Notes: generated by a model not told the origin, from the letters alone. A stretch of DNA of 43,064 nt from Burkholderiales bacterium (GCA_005789825.1 SXWY01000139.1:1-43064); one strand, 5' to 3'. Numbered from the stretch's first letter, positions 9,924 through 19,765 are shown. Numbers and translations: made by a program.

Positions 9924-11014
9924 ATTCAACTCCCAGATTTGCTGCCGAACCCGCCTACAGCCACGGTCAGCCCGCCAAAACAGCCATCGTTTACTGCAAT
10001 TTAGGCACGCCACAAGCGCCCACCGCCCCCGCATTGCGCCGCTACCTTGCTGAATTTTTAAGCGACCCCAGGGTGGTGGAAATACCGCGTTTTCTTTGGT
10101 TGATGATCTTGCACGGCATCATTTTGCGGGTACGTCCCGCCAAATCCGCGCACAAATACGCCAGCATTTGGACCACTGAAGGTTCGCCGTTGAAGGTTTG
10201 GACCGAGAAGCAAAGCTTGGCGCTTCAGCAATTGTTCGACCCCCACAAGGTGGTGGTCCGCTATGCCATGCGCTATGGGTCACCTGCCGTGCCGCAAGTG
10301 CTGGATGAATTGAAAGCGCAAGGCGTCACCCGTGTGCTGGTCTTGCCCGCGTACCCCCAATACTCTGGCACCACCACCGCCAGCGTGTTCGATGCGGTGT
10401 ACGCCTGGGGCATGCGCACCCGCAACTTGCCTGAGCTGCGGTTCATCAACCACTACCACGACCACCCGGGCTACATAGAAGCGCTGGCCGAGAAAATCCG
10501 CGCCCACTGGGCACAACATGGTCGAGCCGAACAGTTGGTCATGAGCTTTCACGGCGTTCCAGAACGCACCTTGCTTTTGGGCGACCCCTACCACTGCGAA
10601 TGCCACAAAACCGCCCGCTTACTGGCCCAGTCACTGGGCTTGTCCAAAGACGAATACAAAGTGTGTTTCCAATCGCGCTTTGGCAAAGCCAAATGGCTCG
10701 AGCCTTACACCGAACCCACGGTGCGCGAACTTGCCCGCCAAGGTTGCCGTTCGGTACAAATCGTCTGCCCCGGCTTTGTCAGCGACTGTCTTGAAACCCT
10801 CGAAGAGATCGCGCTTGAGGTAAAGGCAGCGTTTTTAGAAGAAGGTGGCGAGCAATTTCACTATATTGAATGCATCAACGACAGCCCGGTTTGGATACAA
10901 GCCATGCACAGCTTGACGATGACCCATATGTCTGGCTGGCCGCTTGAACCGGCAAGCGATGCAGATCGCTCGGTTTCACGCCAAGCCGCATTGGCTATCG
11001 GCGCAAAAAACTGA
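9920..11014 (+). CDS. hemH: Ferrochelatase
   Basis: KTAIVYCNLGTPQAPTAPALRRYLAEFLSDPRVVEIP; VMSFHGVPERTLLLGDPY; FQSRFGKAKWLEPYTEPT; ATGA overlap with hpnE. Confidence 0.96.
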   Translation: MNSTPRFAAEPAYSHGQPAKTAIVYCNLGTPQAPTAPALRRYLAEFLSDPRVVEIPRFLWLMILHGIILRVRPAKSAHKYASIWTTEGSPLKVWTEKQSLALQQLFDPHKVVVRYAMRYGSPAVPQVLDELKAQGVTRVLVLPAYPQYSGTTTASVFDAVYAWGMRTRNLPELRFINHYHDHPGYIEALAEKIRAHWAQHGRAEQLVMSFHGVPERTLLLGDPYHCECHKTARLLAQSLGLSKDEYKVCFQSRFGKAKWLEPYTEPTVRELARQGCRSVQIVCPGFVSDCLETLEEIALEVKAAFLEEGGEQFHYIECINDSPVWIQAMHSLTMTHMSGWPLEPASDADRSVSRQAALAIGAKN

Positions 11015-11132
11015 TTGACAAGCCATTTTCCGCTCACGTGAATGCAAGCACTTTGGACTGAACCGTGCCTGCGGGACCTTTCAACGCCTCAGCCTCACGC
11101 AGGCAAGCCACTGACCCATTCGCAAAAGAAGC

Positions 11133-11996
11133 TTATTTGCTGGTCGTGGCAGACGGTGTTTCAGGCTGGGGTTTGCTGACGGGGTCTGCTGGCAACGAGA
11201 CTGAAGGTGCTTTTTCCGCCCCGGCAGCAGGCAAAACCGTGGCTGGGTCTGTGCTGGTCGCCGTGGCTTGTGCAGCATTGCCAGTCGGCTCTTGGGCAGT
11301 GGGCATGGCAGGCGGCGGCTCAAGGACAGGCGACACGGCAGGCGCAGGTTCGCTCGCAGTGGCTTGGGCTTTCTCGTCACCGGCTTGCTGCCTGAGCAGA
11401 GCCGCTGCAGCCAAGGCCACCAAAAACAATGCCAAAATTTTGATCAAGTAATTGGCATTGCTGCTTTCTGGCGGCGGCGGTTGATCCGCCTCAGTTGCTG
11501 ATGCTGCTGGCACAGCGCTGTCTGGTGCTTCGGACTGTGCCAAGTTGTCAGACTCGCCTGTTTGTTCATTTGTTGGGCTGGCTTGTTTGCTCTGGTCCGG
11601 ATTTTCGGGGGGCTGTGCCAGGACATGCCAAGATTCACTGCGAGAAATGGCGGCGGTTTCTGCGGGTGCGGAAGCATGGCTGGAAAGTGCTCCGCGAAAG
11701 GTGGTTTGGCCGTCAACAACATCTTCGTCCACTGGCGATGCTGGGTCTTGCTGCATCACCTCAGGCGTGACCTGCCCAAACAGCTGGGCTTCGGTCATAC
11801 CAAGCAAAGCTGCGACTTTGCGTGCTGCGGTGAGCTTGACGTTTTCACTGTAGAAAGCTGTCATGCCCCCTTCTTCGATTTGCTTGATTTGTTTAGTGGA
11901 CAAACAGGCCGTAGTGGCCACATCCGAGACGGCTAATCCCAAAGCCTCACGCTTGCGTCGAACGGTTTGACCGTCAATCTGGGATATGTCCGACAT
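11133..11996 (-). CDS. RodZ-like helix-turn-helix protein with single TM segment and Pro/Ala-rich C-terminus
   Basis: N-terminal HTH (RRKREALGLAVSDVATTACLSTKQIKQIEEGG..FYSENVKLTAARKVAALLGM), TM NYLIKILALFLVALAAAALL, low-complexity tail. Confidence 0.75.
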   Translation of the reverse strand: MSDISQIDGQTVRRKREALGLAVSDVATTACLSTKQIKQIEEGGMTAFYSENVKLTAARKVAALLGMTEAQLFGQVTPEVMQQDPASPVDEDVVDGQTTFRGALSSHASAPAETAAISRSESWHVLAQPPENPDQSKQASPTNEQTGESDNLAQSEAPDSAVPAASATEADQPPPPESSNANYLIKILALFLVALAAAALLRQQAGDEKAQATASEPAPAVSPVLEPPPAMPTAQEPTGNAAQATATSTDPATVLPAAGAEKAPSVSLPADPVSKPQPETPSATTSK

Positions 11997-12018
11997 GCAT
12001 GGCCTTTGATCAAAAAAC

Positions 12019-12483
12019 TTACTTTACCAGCAGCAGTTCACCTTTGATAGACGCGCCTTTTTGCACCGACAGCGTTTGGTACACCACATGGCCATCCACC
12101 GAAGCTGATGATGTCACGATCAATTCGCTGCATGTCGCGGTACCAGAAAATTTACCTTTGATATGCAAACTAGAGCAGGTCACGACTCCCTCGACTTGAC
12201 CGCGTGAACCAATGGTCAATTCGTCCACTTGTACTTGTCCGTTCAAAGATCCTTCCACGTGGATAGCACCTTTGGCTGCAATTTCGCCGCGAAACGAAAA
12301 GCCTTCGCTCAAAATCGAAGGCTTAGAAGCGTTGGAGGAGATCATGTCCATCATGTTGTTTCTCTGTGGTTGTGCAACTGGCTGATTGTCTGGGCTGGTT
12401 TCAACGGGTGCATTGGGCTTGGTAGCTTCTGCAGCAGGAGGGGTAGCAGTGTTAGGGGTTACTGTTTTGGATTTGTTGAACAT
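12019..12483 (-). CDS. Bactofilin (polymer-forming cytoskeletal protein), Pro-rich N-terminus
   Basis: SILSEGFSFRGEIAAKGAIHVEGSLNGQVQVDELTIGSRGQVEGVVTCSSLHIKGKFSG: bactofilin beta-helix repeats. Confidence 0.9.
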   Translation of the reverse strand: MFNKSKTVTPNTATPPAAEATKPNAPVETSPDNQPVAQPQRNNMMDMISSNASKPSILSEGFSFRGEIAAKGAIHVEGSLNGQVQVDELTIGSRGQVEGVVTCSSLHIKGKFSGTATCSELIVTSSASVDGHVVYQTLSVQKGASIKGELLLVK

Positions 12484-13501
12484 ATTGCGCGGTCCTGATC
12501 ACTTTTTGCGGATTGACAGGATATCCACCTACCAAGATCTCAAAATGGAGATGCTTGCCAGTAGAGGAATCGCCCGTGTTTCCGATGTAGCCCAGCAGGC
12601 TTTCTGTGGTGACCTTGTCACCCACTTTGACCAACAATTGCGCCAAATGTGCGTACAAAGATTCAACGCCGTTTAAGTGCCGAATCATCACGGTGTTGCC
12701 ATACTGAGGATGGTATTCTGCCATGACCACAATACCCGGTTTGACCGCGAACACTTTGTCATCCCCCGTGTGACTCATCAAGTCGAGGCCAGTATGGAAA
12801 TGTGAACGTCCGGTGAGCGGGTGTTTTCGTATGCCGAAATCAGAGGAAACGCTGTAATTGGCTACCGGCAAATGGCCGGGTAATGCATACAACACCTCGC
12901 GCAATGCACGGTTGGTTGCCAATTCGTCAGCCACTTTGCCTCGCAATAAAGGATTGGATTGGAGATCACCTTGAGGGGAGTAGCCACCATTGGCTGAATT
13001 TTGTTGAATGATGCCAACGATTTTCTCGGTCAATCCCGAAGATTCCAGTTGGCTTTTGAGGGTTTCGTTTTCCTCAGAGACGGCCACCATCGACGTTTCA
13101 ACAAACCGCCTGATGCTCATGTCGCGATCGCGGATGGTTTGCGCCAGAGTGACCATCTGTTCTTCGGTGAGTGATGCCGCGTCGGGGGAATTGGTGTCTA
13201 CCGAACTGGTCAGCAACGCGCGGTACACCTCTTCATGCGATTTCTCCAGGCGGGCTCGGCTGACACCCAGCACCAAACTGGTGATCACCAAAAAAGCTAT
13301 CAAGCCCAGCAAAGCTGCAGACGTGATCAAAATACCTCTGGCGGCAAATCGCTGAAACCCGGCAGAAATATGGAAATACTTGAGGTCACCGCTTTGCTCA
13401 AGAATCAGTTTCACATCGTGGTACTCGCGAGACCACATGCGCTTAATCAACAAGGGAATACGGCGGGTGAATGCTAGAGAAGAGTAAGACAAAAAACGCA
13501 T
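12452..13501 (-). CDS. M23-family murein endopeptidase with N-terminal TM anchor and coiled coil
   Basis: SDFGIRKHPLTGRSHFHTGLDLMSHTGDDKVFAVKPGIVV; HxxxD (HTGLD) and HxH (HLH) zinc/catalytic motifs intact; TM segment GILITSAALLGLIAFLVITSLVLG. Confidence 0.92.
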   Translation of the reverse strand: MRFLSYSSLAFTRRIPLLIKRMWSREYHDVKLILEQSGDLKYFHISAGFQRFAARGILITSAALLGLIAFLVITSLVLGVSRARLEKSHEEVYRALLTSSVDTNSPDAASLTEEQMVTLAQTIRDRDMSIRRFVETSMVAVSEENETLKSQLESSGLTEKIVGIIQQNSANGGYSPQGDLQSNPLLRGKVADELATNRALREVLYALPGHLPVANYSVSSDFGIRKHPLTGRSHFHTGLDLMSHTGDDKVFAVKPGIVVMAEYHPQYGNTVMIRHLNGVESLYAHLAQLLVKVGDKVTTESLLGYIGNTGDSSTGKHLHFEILVGGYPVNPQKVIRTAQYVQQIQNSNP

Positions 13502-13522
13502 GAACTCACCATGTATAGGGCA

Positions 13523-13915
13523 TCAACTGCCCGATGGCTTGGTCTGCTGATGGCTTGCACCGGTAGATGCGGCGGCAGGCGGCTCAGAGCCTTGGTTAAG
13601 GGCGCCCTCGATTTCACCGCCCTTTTCAATTTCTATTTCGGCGTAATGGATTTTTCCAACGATTTTTCCAGTGGCGCGAACGATCAAACTTTTCTCGCTG
13701 ACGATGGTGTGGTGCAACTGGCCTCTGACATCGATCATTTTGGCGGAAACCCTGCCTGTGATTCGCCCAGTGGTGCCAATGAGCACTTCCTCAGCAGTCA
13801 AATCGCCTTCAATCACACCATTGATCACAGCCTTTGAAGGTACGGTGAAAGCACCTTTCACGACCACGCCATCGCCGATCACGACGCTTTCTAATGTATC
13901 TGCTGGATTTGCCAT
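13523..13915 (-). CDS. Bactofilin (second copy)
   Basis: VVIGDGVVVKGAFTVPSKAVINGVIEGDLTAEEVLIGTTGRITGRVSAKMIDVRGQL. Confidence 0.9.
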   Translation of the reverse strand: MANPADTLESVVIGDGVVVKGAFTVPSKAVINGVIEGDLTAEEVLIGTTGRITGRVSAKMIDVRGQLHHTIVSEKSLIVRATGKIVGKIHYAEIEIEKGGEIEGALNQGSEPPAAASTGASHQQTKPSGS

Positions 13916-14212
13916 ACTTGCTCCCTTGTTTTGATCTTATCAAAGATCAAATATAAATTAACTTTTTTATTGAAGCTCTTGATTTAATTGAAAAAAAAAG
14001 CAAAACCTTGCATTTGAAAACGCTGAAAAAACAGGCGGCACCTAAGTTAAATGGATATTTTTTTCAAAAAATACAATACCAAATAACTCATTAAATGAAT
14101 AATTGTTTATTGATTGAATAAGTTGTCAGCTATTTGCAAATCAACAACAAACCGTCCCAAAATCACCAGAGACAGGCAACCCTGATCATTTTGGGAGGTG
14201 ATGGGTCTATGT

Positions 14213-15697
14213 TTAGGGGCGAGCGGCACGCGGTTTGAAGCTGTTGCCCCGTTTGGCACCCGCAAAAGACTTTCCACCACCGGGCTTACCGCGACGTGGT
14301 TCGTGCGACGGAGCGCGGGCTGGGCGCTGTGTGGGCTCCAACCCAGGTATGACTTCGGCGTTCAGGGTTTGTTGCGTGTAATGCTGAATGTCTTGGATTT
14401 TGCGGCGATCGCGGAATTCGGCAAAGGTGACCGCCAAACCATCGCGGCCAGCACGACCGGTTCGGCCAATCCGGTGTACGTAATCTTCTTGCTTCATGGG
14501 CAAGCCGAAGTTGAACACATGGCTGATGCTGGGCACATCAATACCGCGCGCCGCCACATCGGTAGCCACCAAAATTTGCACACGACCATCGCGCAATGCC
14601 TGCAAGCGGCGATTACGCAAGCCTTGGCTGAGCGCGCCATGCAATGCAACGGCTGAAAAACCGACTTGCTGCAAATCTTCGGCGAGTGCATCGCACTCAA
14701 TTTGCGTGCTGGCAAACACGATCGCTTGATCGATCGTCGTGTCGCGCAACCAATGGTCAAGTAATTTGCGTTTGTGTTGCTGGCTGTCTGCCCAAAACAA
14801 AATTTGTTTGATATTGCTTTTTTGCGCCTGCGTGGATTCAATTTGCAAACGCTGGGGAGTGCGCATGATGCGCGCTGCCAATTGCTGGATTCGAGGCGCG
14901 ATGGTGGCGCTGAACATCATGGTTTGGCGGCGCGATTCTGTGAGTTTGTGGATGTCAGCCAAATCTTCGGCAAAGCCCAAATCCAACATGCGATCTGCTT
15001 CATCCACCACCAGAAATTGAACTTTGCTCAAGTGAAGTTGCTTGGAGCGTTGCAAATCCAGCAAGCGTCCTGGTGTGGCCACCACCAAATCGGCGTTGTG
15101 CAAACGCGCAATTTGCAAGGGGTATGGCATACCGCCCACCACACAAGCGACGCGCAAACCTTTGCAATGTTTGACCAAATCGATGGCATCTTTGGCCACT
15201 TGTTGCGCCAACTCGCGGGTGGGACACAATACCAAAGCACTGGGGAAAGCAGGCTTCACATGGCGCACATCGGTGGGGTTTTTACGGCGTGGTTTTTTGG
15301 GCAACTCTTCACCGTTGGCCTTGGCCTGCTCTACCTTTGACGCCCAAGCTTTGGCTTCTTCTTGCTCGACAGCCTGGCGCTCTACCAAAATAGTGTGCAG
15401 CACAGGCAACAAAAAAGCAGCGGTCTTGCCACTGCCAGTTTGGCTAGAGACCAACAAATCATTGGCAGGTTTGTCCGCGTTGTCTTGCAGAGCCAAAGGT
15501 ATGGCGCGCAATTGGACTTCGGTGGGTTGAGTGAAATTCAAGTCATGCACAGCAGCCAGCAGTTCTTTGGCCAAGCCCATTTGGGCAAATGCGTTGGGCG
15601 CAGCGGCGGCTTGGGGTGGTGCGCCGTGCATAGAGGGAAGTTCGTGGGCTGGCTCGTGGTTAGCGTCAGCGAGGGAATGCAAATTCAAATCGTCCAT
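14213..15697 (-). CDS. DEAD-box ATP-dependent RNA helicase (RhlE-like)
   Basis: SSQTGSGKTAAFLLP, VVDEADRMLDLGF, HRIGRTGRAGRDG motifs; basic C-terminal tail. Likely start MDDLNLHS at 15697. Confidence 0.95.
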   Translation of the reverse strand: MDDLNLHSLADANHEPAHELPSMHGAPPQAAAAPNAFAQMGLAKELLAAVHDLNFTQPTEVQLRAIPLALQDNADKPANDLLVSSQTGSGKTAAFLLPVLHTILVERQAVEQEEAKAWASKVEQAKANGEELPKKPRRKNPTDVRHVKPAFPSALVLCPTRELAQQVAKDAIDLVKHCKGLRVACVVGGMPYPLQIARLHNADLVVATPGRLLDLQRSKQLHLSKVQFLVVDEADRMLDLGFAEDLADIHKLTESRRQTMMFSATIAPRIQQLAARIMRTPQRLQIESTQAQKSNIKQILFWADSQQHKRKLLDHWLRDTTIDQAIVFASTQIECDALAEDLQQVGFSAVALHGALSQGLRNRRLQALRDGRVQILVATDVAARGIDVPSISHVFNFGLPMKQEDYVHRIGRTGRAGRDGLAVTFAEFRDRRKIQDIQHYTQQTLNAEVIPGLEPTQRPARAPSHEPRRGKPGGGKSFAGAKRGNSFKPRAARP

Positions 15698-15909
15698 TGT
15701 GTTTTTGGCCCACACCTGAAAAGGTGGAGCAGCTCCGTTCAAAAGTGTGAAAAACATCAACCTTCAAACAAAGCATGCTGCAAAAAAACTGCAACGCGGC
15801 TCTAAAAGAACCCAAGGTGTGAAGAGGATGTAGCTAGGTTGCTCTTACCAGAACAACTAGGGGTATTCTCGCACGAAAAGCGGGTGCTGTTGTAAAAAAT
15901 TATGAGGAC

Positions 15910-16497
15910 TTACAGTTTCAAAAAGTGCTCGCGATAGTGCGCAAGTTCATCAATCGACTCGTGCACATCTGCCAACGCCGTGTGGCTTTGCTGTTTTTTG
16001 AAGCTGTTGAAGACCTCGGGTTTCCAACGCTTTGACAATTCCTTCAAAGTGCTGACATCGAGGTTGCGGTAATGGAACCAAGCCTCAAAGCGAGGCAGGT
16101 ACTTCAATAAAAAACGCCGGTCTTGTCCAATCGTGTTACCGCACATGGGGGCCACACCTTTGCTGACATACCGCTTCATGAAGTCGATCAACACGTCTTC
16201 TGCTTGGGTTTCTGTCACATCAGAGGCTTTGACCTTGTCGATCAAACCGCTTTTGCCGTGAGTGCCCTTGTTCCAAGCGTCCATGCCTGCCAGCAGCGCA
16301 TCGCTTTGGTGGATCACGACCACCGGGCCTTCGATCCGGGGCGAGAGGTCTGGCCCGGTCACCACGATGGCAATTTCCAACAACCTCTCCCGCTCGGGAT
16401 CTAAGCCTGACATTTCACAATCCAACCAAACCAGGTTGTTGTCGTTTTTGGCAAGTTCGGGGATGTCGGTCGAAGCAGAGGTGGTGTAGGTAATCAT
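15910..16497 (-). CDS. orn: Oligoribonuclease
   Basis: [77 protein letters not shown]. Confidence 0.96.
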   Translation of the reverse strand: MITYTTSASTDIPELAKNDNNLVWLDCEMSGLDPERERLLEIAIVVTGPDLSPRIEGPVVVIHQSDALLAGMDAWNKGTHGKSGLIDKVKASDVTETQAEDVLIDFMKRYVSKGVAPMCGNTIGQDRRFLLKYLPRFEAWFHYRNLDVSTLKELSKRWKPEVFNSFKKQQSHTALADVHESIDELAHYREHFLKL

Positions 16498-16614
16498 GCG
16501 GTCATTGTCCCTCAAGCGCACGCAGATTAAGCGTAATCAAGCAAAATACCAGCTTGCTCGCACTGCTTGAAACGCTTCTGCCGCTGCGATTGTGCAAACC
16601 TCTACACTGCTCCC

Positions 16615-17871
16615 ATGATGTCCCCTCTGAATTTCACTTTGCTGTTCGCTGCCTTGCTGTTGGTCAATTTGCTGCTCAAACTGTGGCTGGCCAACCGACA
16701 AATTCGCCATGTGGCCAACCACCGCGGCGAAGTCCCCGCCGATTTTGCGCAATCGATCACACTGCCCACCCATCAAAAGGCTGCTGATTACACCTTGGCC
16801 AAATTGCGACTCGGTCATTGGGATTTGGCTGTGGACGCGATGGTGTTGCTGGGCTGGACCTTGCTGGGCGGCTTGAGCTTGCTCGATCAATGGCTGATGG
16901 GTTTGCTCGGCTCTGGCATGTTGCAGCAACTGGCGTTGGTTGCAGGCTTCATGCTGATCACGGGCGCTTTGAATTTGCCCATTTCTTATTACCAAACATT
17001 TCACCTCGAACAACGCTTCGGGTTCAACAACATGACGATTGGCCTGTGGCTGAGCGACCTGGTCAAAAGCACTTTGGTGGGTGGAGTGCTGGGTATGCCT
17101 TTGATCTGGGCCGTGTTGCAGTTGATGGAATCAGGTGGCAGTGTCTGGTGGCTGTGGGCTTGGGCGTTGCTGGTGGCTTACCAATTGTTTGTGATGTGGA
17201 TCGCCCCCAACTTCATCATGCCTTTGTTCAACAAATTCCAACCTTTGGAAGACGCCGAACTCAAAGAACGGGTCAATCGCTTGATGCAGCGCACCGGCTT
17301 TCAATCGGATGGTTTTTTTGTGATGGACGGTAGCCGTCGCTCCGCCCACTCCAATGCATTTTTCACAGGCTTGGGCAAACAAAAACGGGTCGTGTTTTTC
17401 GACACCTTGCTCAAGCAACTCAATGCCAGCGAAATGGAAGCGGTGTTGGCCCACGAACTTGGCCACGCCAAGCTCAACCATATTCCCAAGTCGTTGCTCA
17501 GAAGCTTTTTGGTCACGCTGGTCGGCATGGCCGCATTGGGTTGGCTCAGTACGCAAGTTTGGTTTTACCAAGGGCTGGGAGTCATGCCGCACGTGCTTTC
17601 AGAAAACAATGCATTGGCTTTGTTGTTGTTCTTGCAAGTTGTGCCTTTGTTGACCTTCATCACCACCCCTGTGCGTGCTGCGCGCTCTCGCAAACACGAG
17701 TTTGAGGCGGATGCATTTGCCAGCGAACACGCCAATGCAGCTGACTTGCGCCAAGCTTTGATCAAGCTGTACCAAGACAATGCCTCCACCCTCACGCCAG
17801 ACCCGCTGTACGTGGCCTTCTACCATTCGCACCCGCCGGCTTCGCAGCGACTGGCCAAACTGTCTTCATGA
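16615..17871 (+). CDS. M48 family metallopeptidase (Ste24-like)
   Basis: HELGHAKLNHIP (HExxH), EFEADAFASEHANAADLRQALIKL, multiple TM segments. Confidence 0.92.
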   Translation: MMSPLNFTLLFAALLLVNLLLKLWLANRQIRHVANHRGEVPADFAQSITLPTHQKAADYTLAKLRLGHWDLAVDAMVLLGWTLLGGLSLLDQWLMGLLGSGMLQQLALVAGFMLITGALNLPISYYQTFHLEQRFGFNNMTIGLWLSDLVKSTLVGGVLGMPLIWAVLQLMESGGSVWWLWAWALLVAYQLFVMWIAPNFIMPLFNKFQPLEDAELKERVNRLMQRTGFQSDGFFVMDGSRRSAHSNAFFTGLGKQKRVVFFDTLLKQLNASEMEAVLAHELGHAKLNHIPKSLLRSFLVTLVGMAALGWLSTQVWFYQGLGVMPHVLSENNALALLLFLQVVPLLTFITTPVRAARSRKHEFEADAFASEHANAADLRQALIKLYQDNASTLTPDPLYVAFYHSHPPASQRLAKLSS

Positions 17872-18761
17872 CACAAACCGGCCGTGTGGTTGCCAGCCAC
17901 GGCAGGCATGTGGTGGTCGAAGACAGTGCAGGCAATCGCCGCATCTGCCATCCACGCGGAAAAAAAAACCAGGCTGTGGTCGGGGATTGGGTGCAATGGC
18001 TGGCCAGTGAGGACGAAGGCAGTATCGAGTCGGTCGACACACGCAAAAATTTGTTTTACCGGCAAGACGATATTCGCACCAAATCCTTTGCCGCCAATCT
18101 CGACCAGGTGCTGGTTTTGGTGGCCGCAGAGCCTGAATTTTCACCAAGCCAAGTCGCGCGGGCATTGATAGCCGCTGAGCATGCGGGTATTCGCAGCCTC
18201 ATCGCTTTGAACAAACAAGACTTGAGCGAAGCCTTTGACAAAGCCTGGGCGCGGTTGTCGCCCTACAGAGCGTTTGGCGTCAACGTCTTGCCCTTGGGTT
18301 TGCGCCAACTTGAAGACCCCTTGCTTGCTCTGCGCGCTGAGATGCATCACCGCGTCACCTTGGTACTAGGCCCCTCGGGCGCGGGCAAAAGCACATTGAT
18401 CAACCGCTTGGTACCTGCAGCCAACGCCACGACCAACATCATTTCGAAAGCCTTGAACAGCGGCAAGCACACCACCACTTCCACGACTTGGTACTGGGTT
18501 GACGCAGACAAAAACACGGCGTTGCTGGATTCGCCGGGGTTTCAAGAATTTGGCTTGAACCATATCGCCGCGACAGACTTGGCGACTTGCATGCCGGATA
18601 TTCGACCGTTCAAAGACGACTGCAAGTTTTACAACTGCACCCATGTGCACGAACCCGAGTGCGGCGTACGTCGCGCGTTGAAGGCCGGGGAAATCGATGC
18701 AGGTCGCTACAAAATTTATGGGGATTTGTTCGCTGAATTGTCTGCGCCCAAAAATTATTGA
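17868..18761 (+). CDS. rsgA: Ribosome small subunit-dependent GTPase A
   Basis: Circularly permuted GTPase: NKQDL (G4), LGPSGAGKSTLINRL (G1), DSPGFQEFGL (G3), C-terminal Cys/His zinc motif; ATGA overlap with the M48 gene. Confidence 0.94.
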   Translation: MTQTGRVVASHGRHVVVEDSAGNRRICHPRGKKNQAVVGDWVQWLASEDEGSIESVDTRKNLFYRQDDIRTKSFAANLDQVLVLVAAEPEFSPSQVARALIAAEHAGIRSLIALNKQDLSEAFDKAWARLSPYRAFGVNVLPLGLRQLEDPLLALRAEMHHRVTLVLGPSGAGKSTLINRLVPAANATTNIISKALNSGKHTTTSTTWYWVDADKNTALLDSPGFQEFGLNHIAATDLATCMPDIRPFKDDCKFYNCTHVHEPECGVRRALKAGEIDAGRYKIYGDLFAELSAPKNY

Positions 18762-18774
18762 GGCCGGGTTGGAT

Positions 18775-19749
18775 TCAACCGACCATGCGCGCCAGGGTCA
18801 GCAAAGCCAGCAGCACCATCCACATCACCACTGCCCGCCAAACCAAACCGACCATGCTGCGCAGGTGCGAAAACTCGGGTTCACGACCCGCTGTAGGAGG
18901 CACCATGTCATCGATGTCATTGAATTCTGTGGACTCGAAACCCACCACCGATCCACCTAACCGAACGTTGATGGCGCCCGAAGTCGCCGCCAAAACAACA
19001 CCATCATTGGGATGCTGAAACTGATCGGCTTGTTGGCGCCATGCGTCAACCGCATCCTCAAAATTACCGACCACGGCAAAAGACAGACCAGTGAGCCGAG
19101 CCGGTAACCAGTCCACCCGATACCACGCACTGGCGCTGACCGATTGAAGCGCCTCGCTGGTGTGCGGGCCATCGTCTGCCGTCAGCGGTTTGTGCTCGCC
19201 CCAGGCAGTGAAAAGCAGCGCAGATAAACGAAACAACAGTGCGCCCACGGGCCCCAAGCCCACGGCGGCGAGTAAGGAAAACCAAGCCACCACGCCAAAC
19301 ACATGCCTGTGCGCTGCAAGGGCTGAATGCTCAATCACATGCCTGACGATTTCAGTGCGGGTCATGGACGCATTGGAATCACCTTGCCATTCGCGCAAGA
19401 GTTCTCTGGCGGTCAGGTCGTCACCGGTAGCCAACGCATCCCGAATGCCCGTGAAATGGTGGCTGAATCGGCGAAAACCCAACGTGGCATAAAGCACAGC
19501 AAGGTTCCACAGCATGGCAAATACCCAACCCATGGCAAGCATCAACCACCAATGCACCGCAACCACCAAGACGCAAGGCACCCCAACCGCCACCACCCAA
19601 GCGGCCCAAGCATGTCTGCGGTCACCTGCGTCGAGGTTATTTTTGAGCCAGTCTGCCCAACTGTGAAATGCCCGCTCTAACCCGTGGCCCGAGGCCAGCG
19701 GCCTGACCTGTTCCAGCAAAAAAGCAAAAAGCAGCGAGAGAAAACTCAT
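18775..19749 (-). CDS. CobD/CbiB-like integral membrane protein
   Basis: FLSLLFAFLLEQVRPL N-terminus, TM segments, AWYRVDWLPARLTGLSFAVVGNFEDAVDAWR. Confidence 0.75.
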   Translation of the reverse strand: MSFLSLLFAFLLEQVRPLASGHGLERAFHSWADWLKNNLDAGDRRHAWAAWVVAVGVPCVLVVAVHWWLMLAMGWVFAMLWNLAVLYATLGFRRFSHHFTGIRDALATGDDLTARELLREWQGDSNASMTRTEIVRHVIEHSALAAHRHVFGVVAWFSLLAAVGLGPVGALLFRLSALLFTAWGEHKPLTADDGPHTSEALQSVSASAWYRVDWLPARLTGLSFAVVGNFEDAVDAWRQQADQFQHPNDGVVLAATSGAINVRLGGSVVGFESTEFNDIDDMVPPTAGREPEFSHLRSMVGLVWRAVVMWMVLLALLTLARMVG

Positions 19750-19765
19750 GTGTCAATGATAGAAG

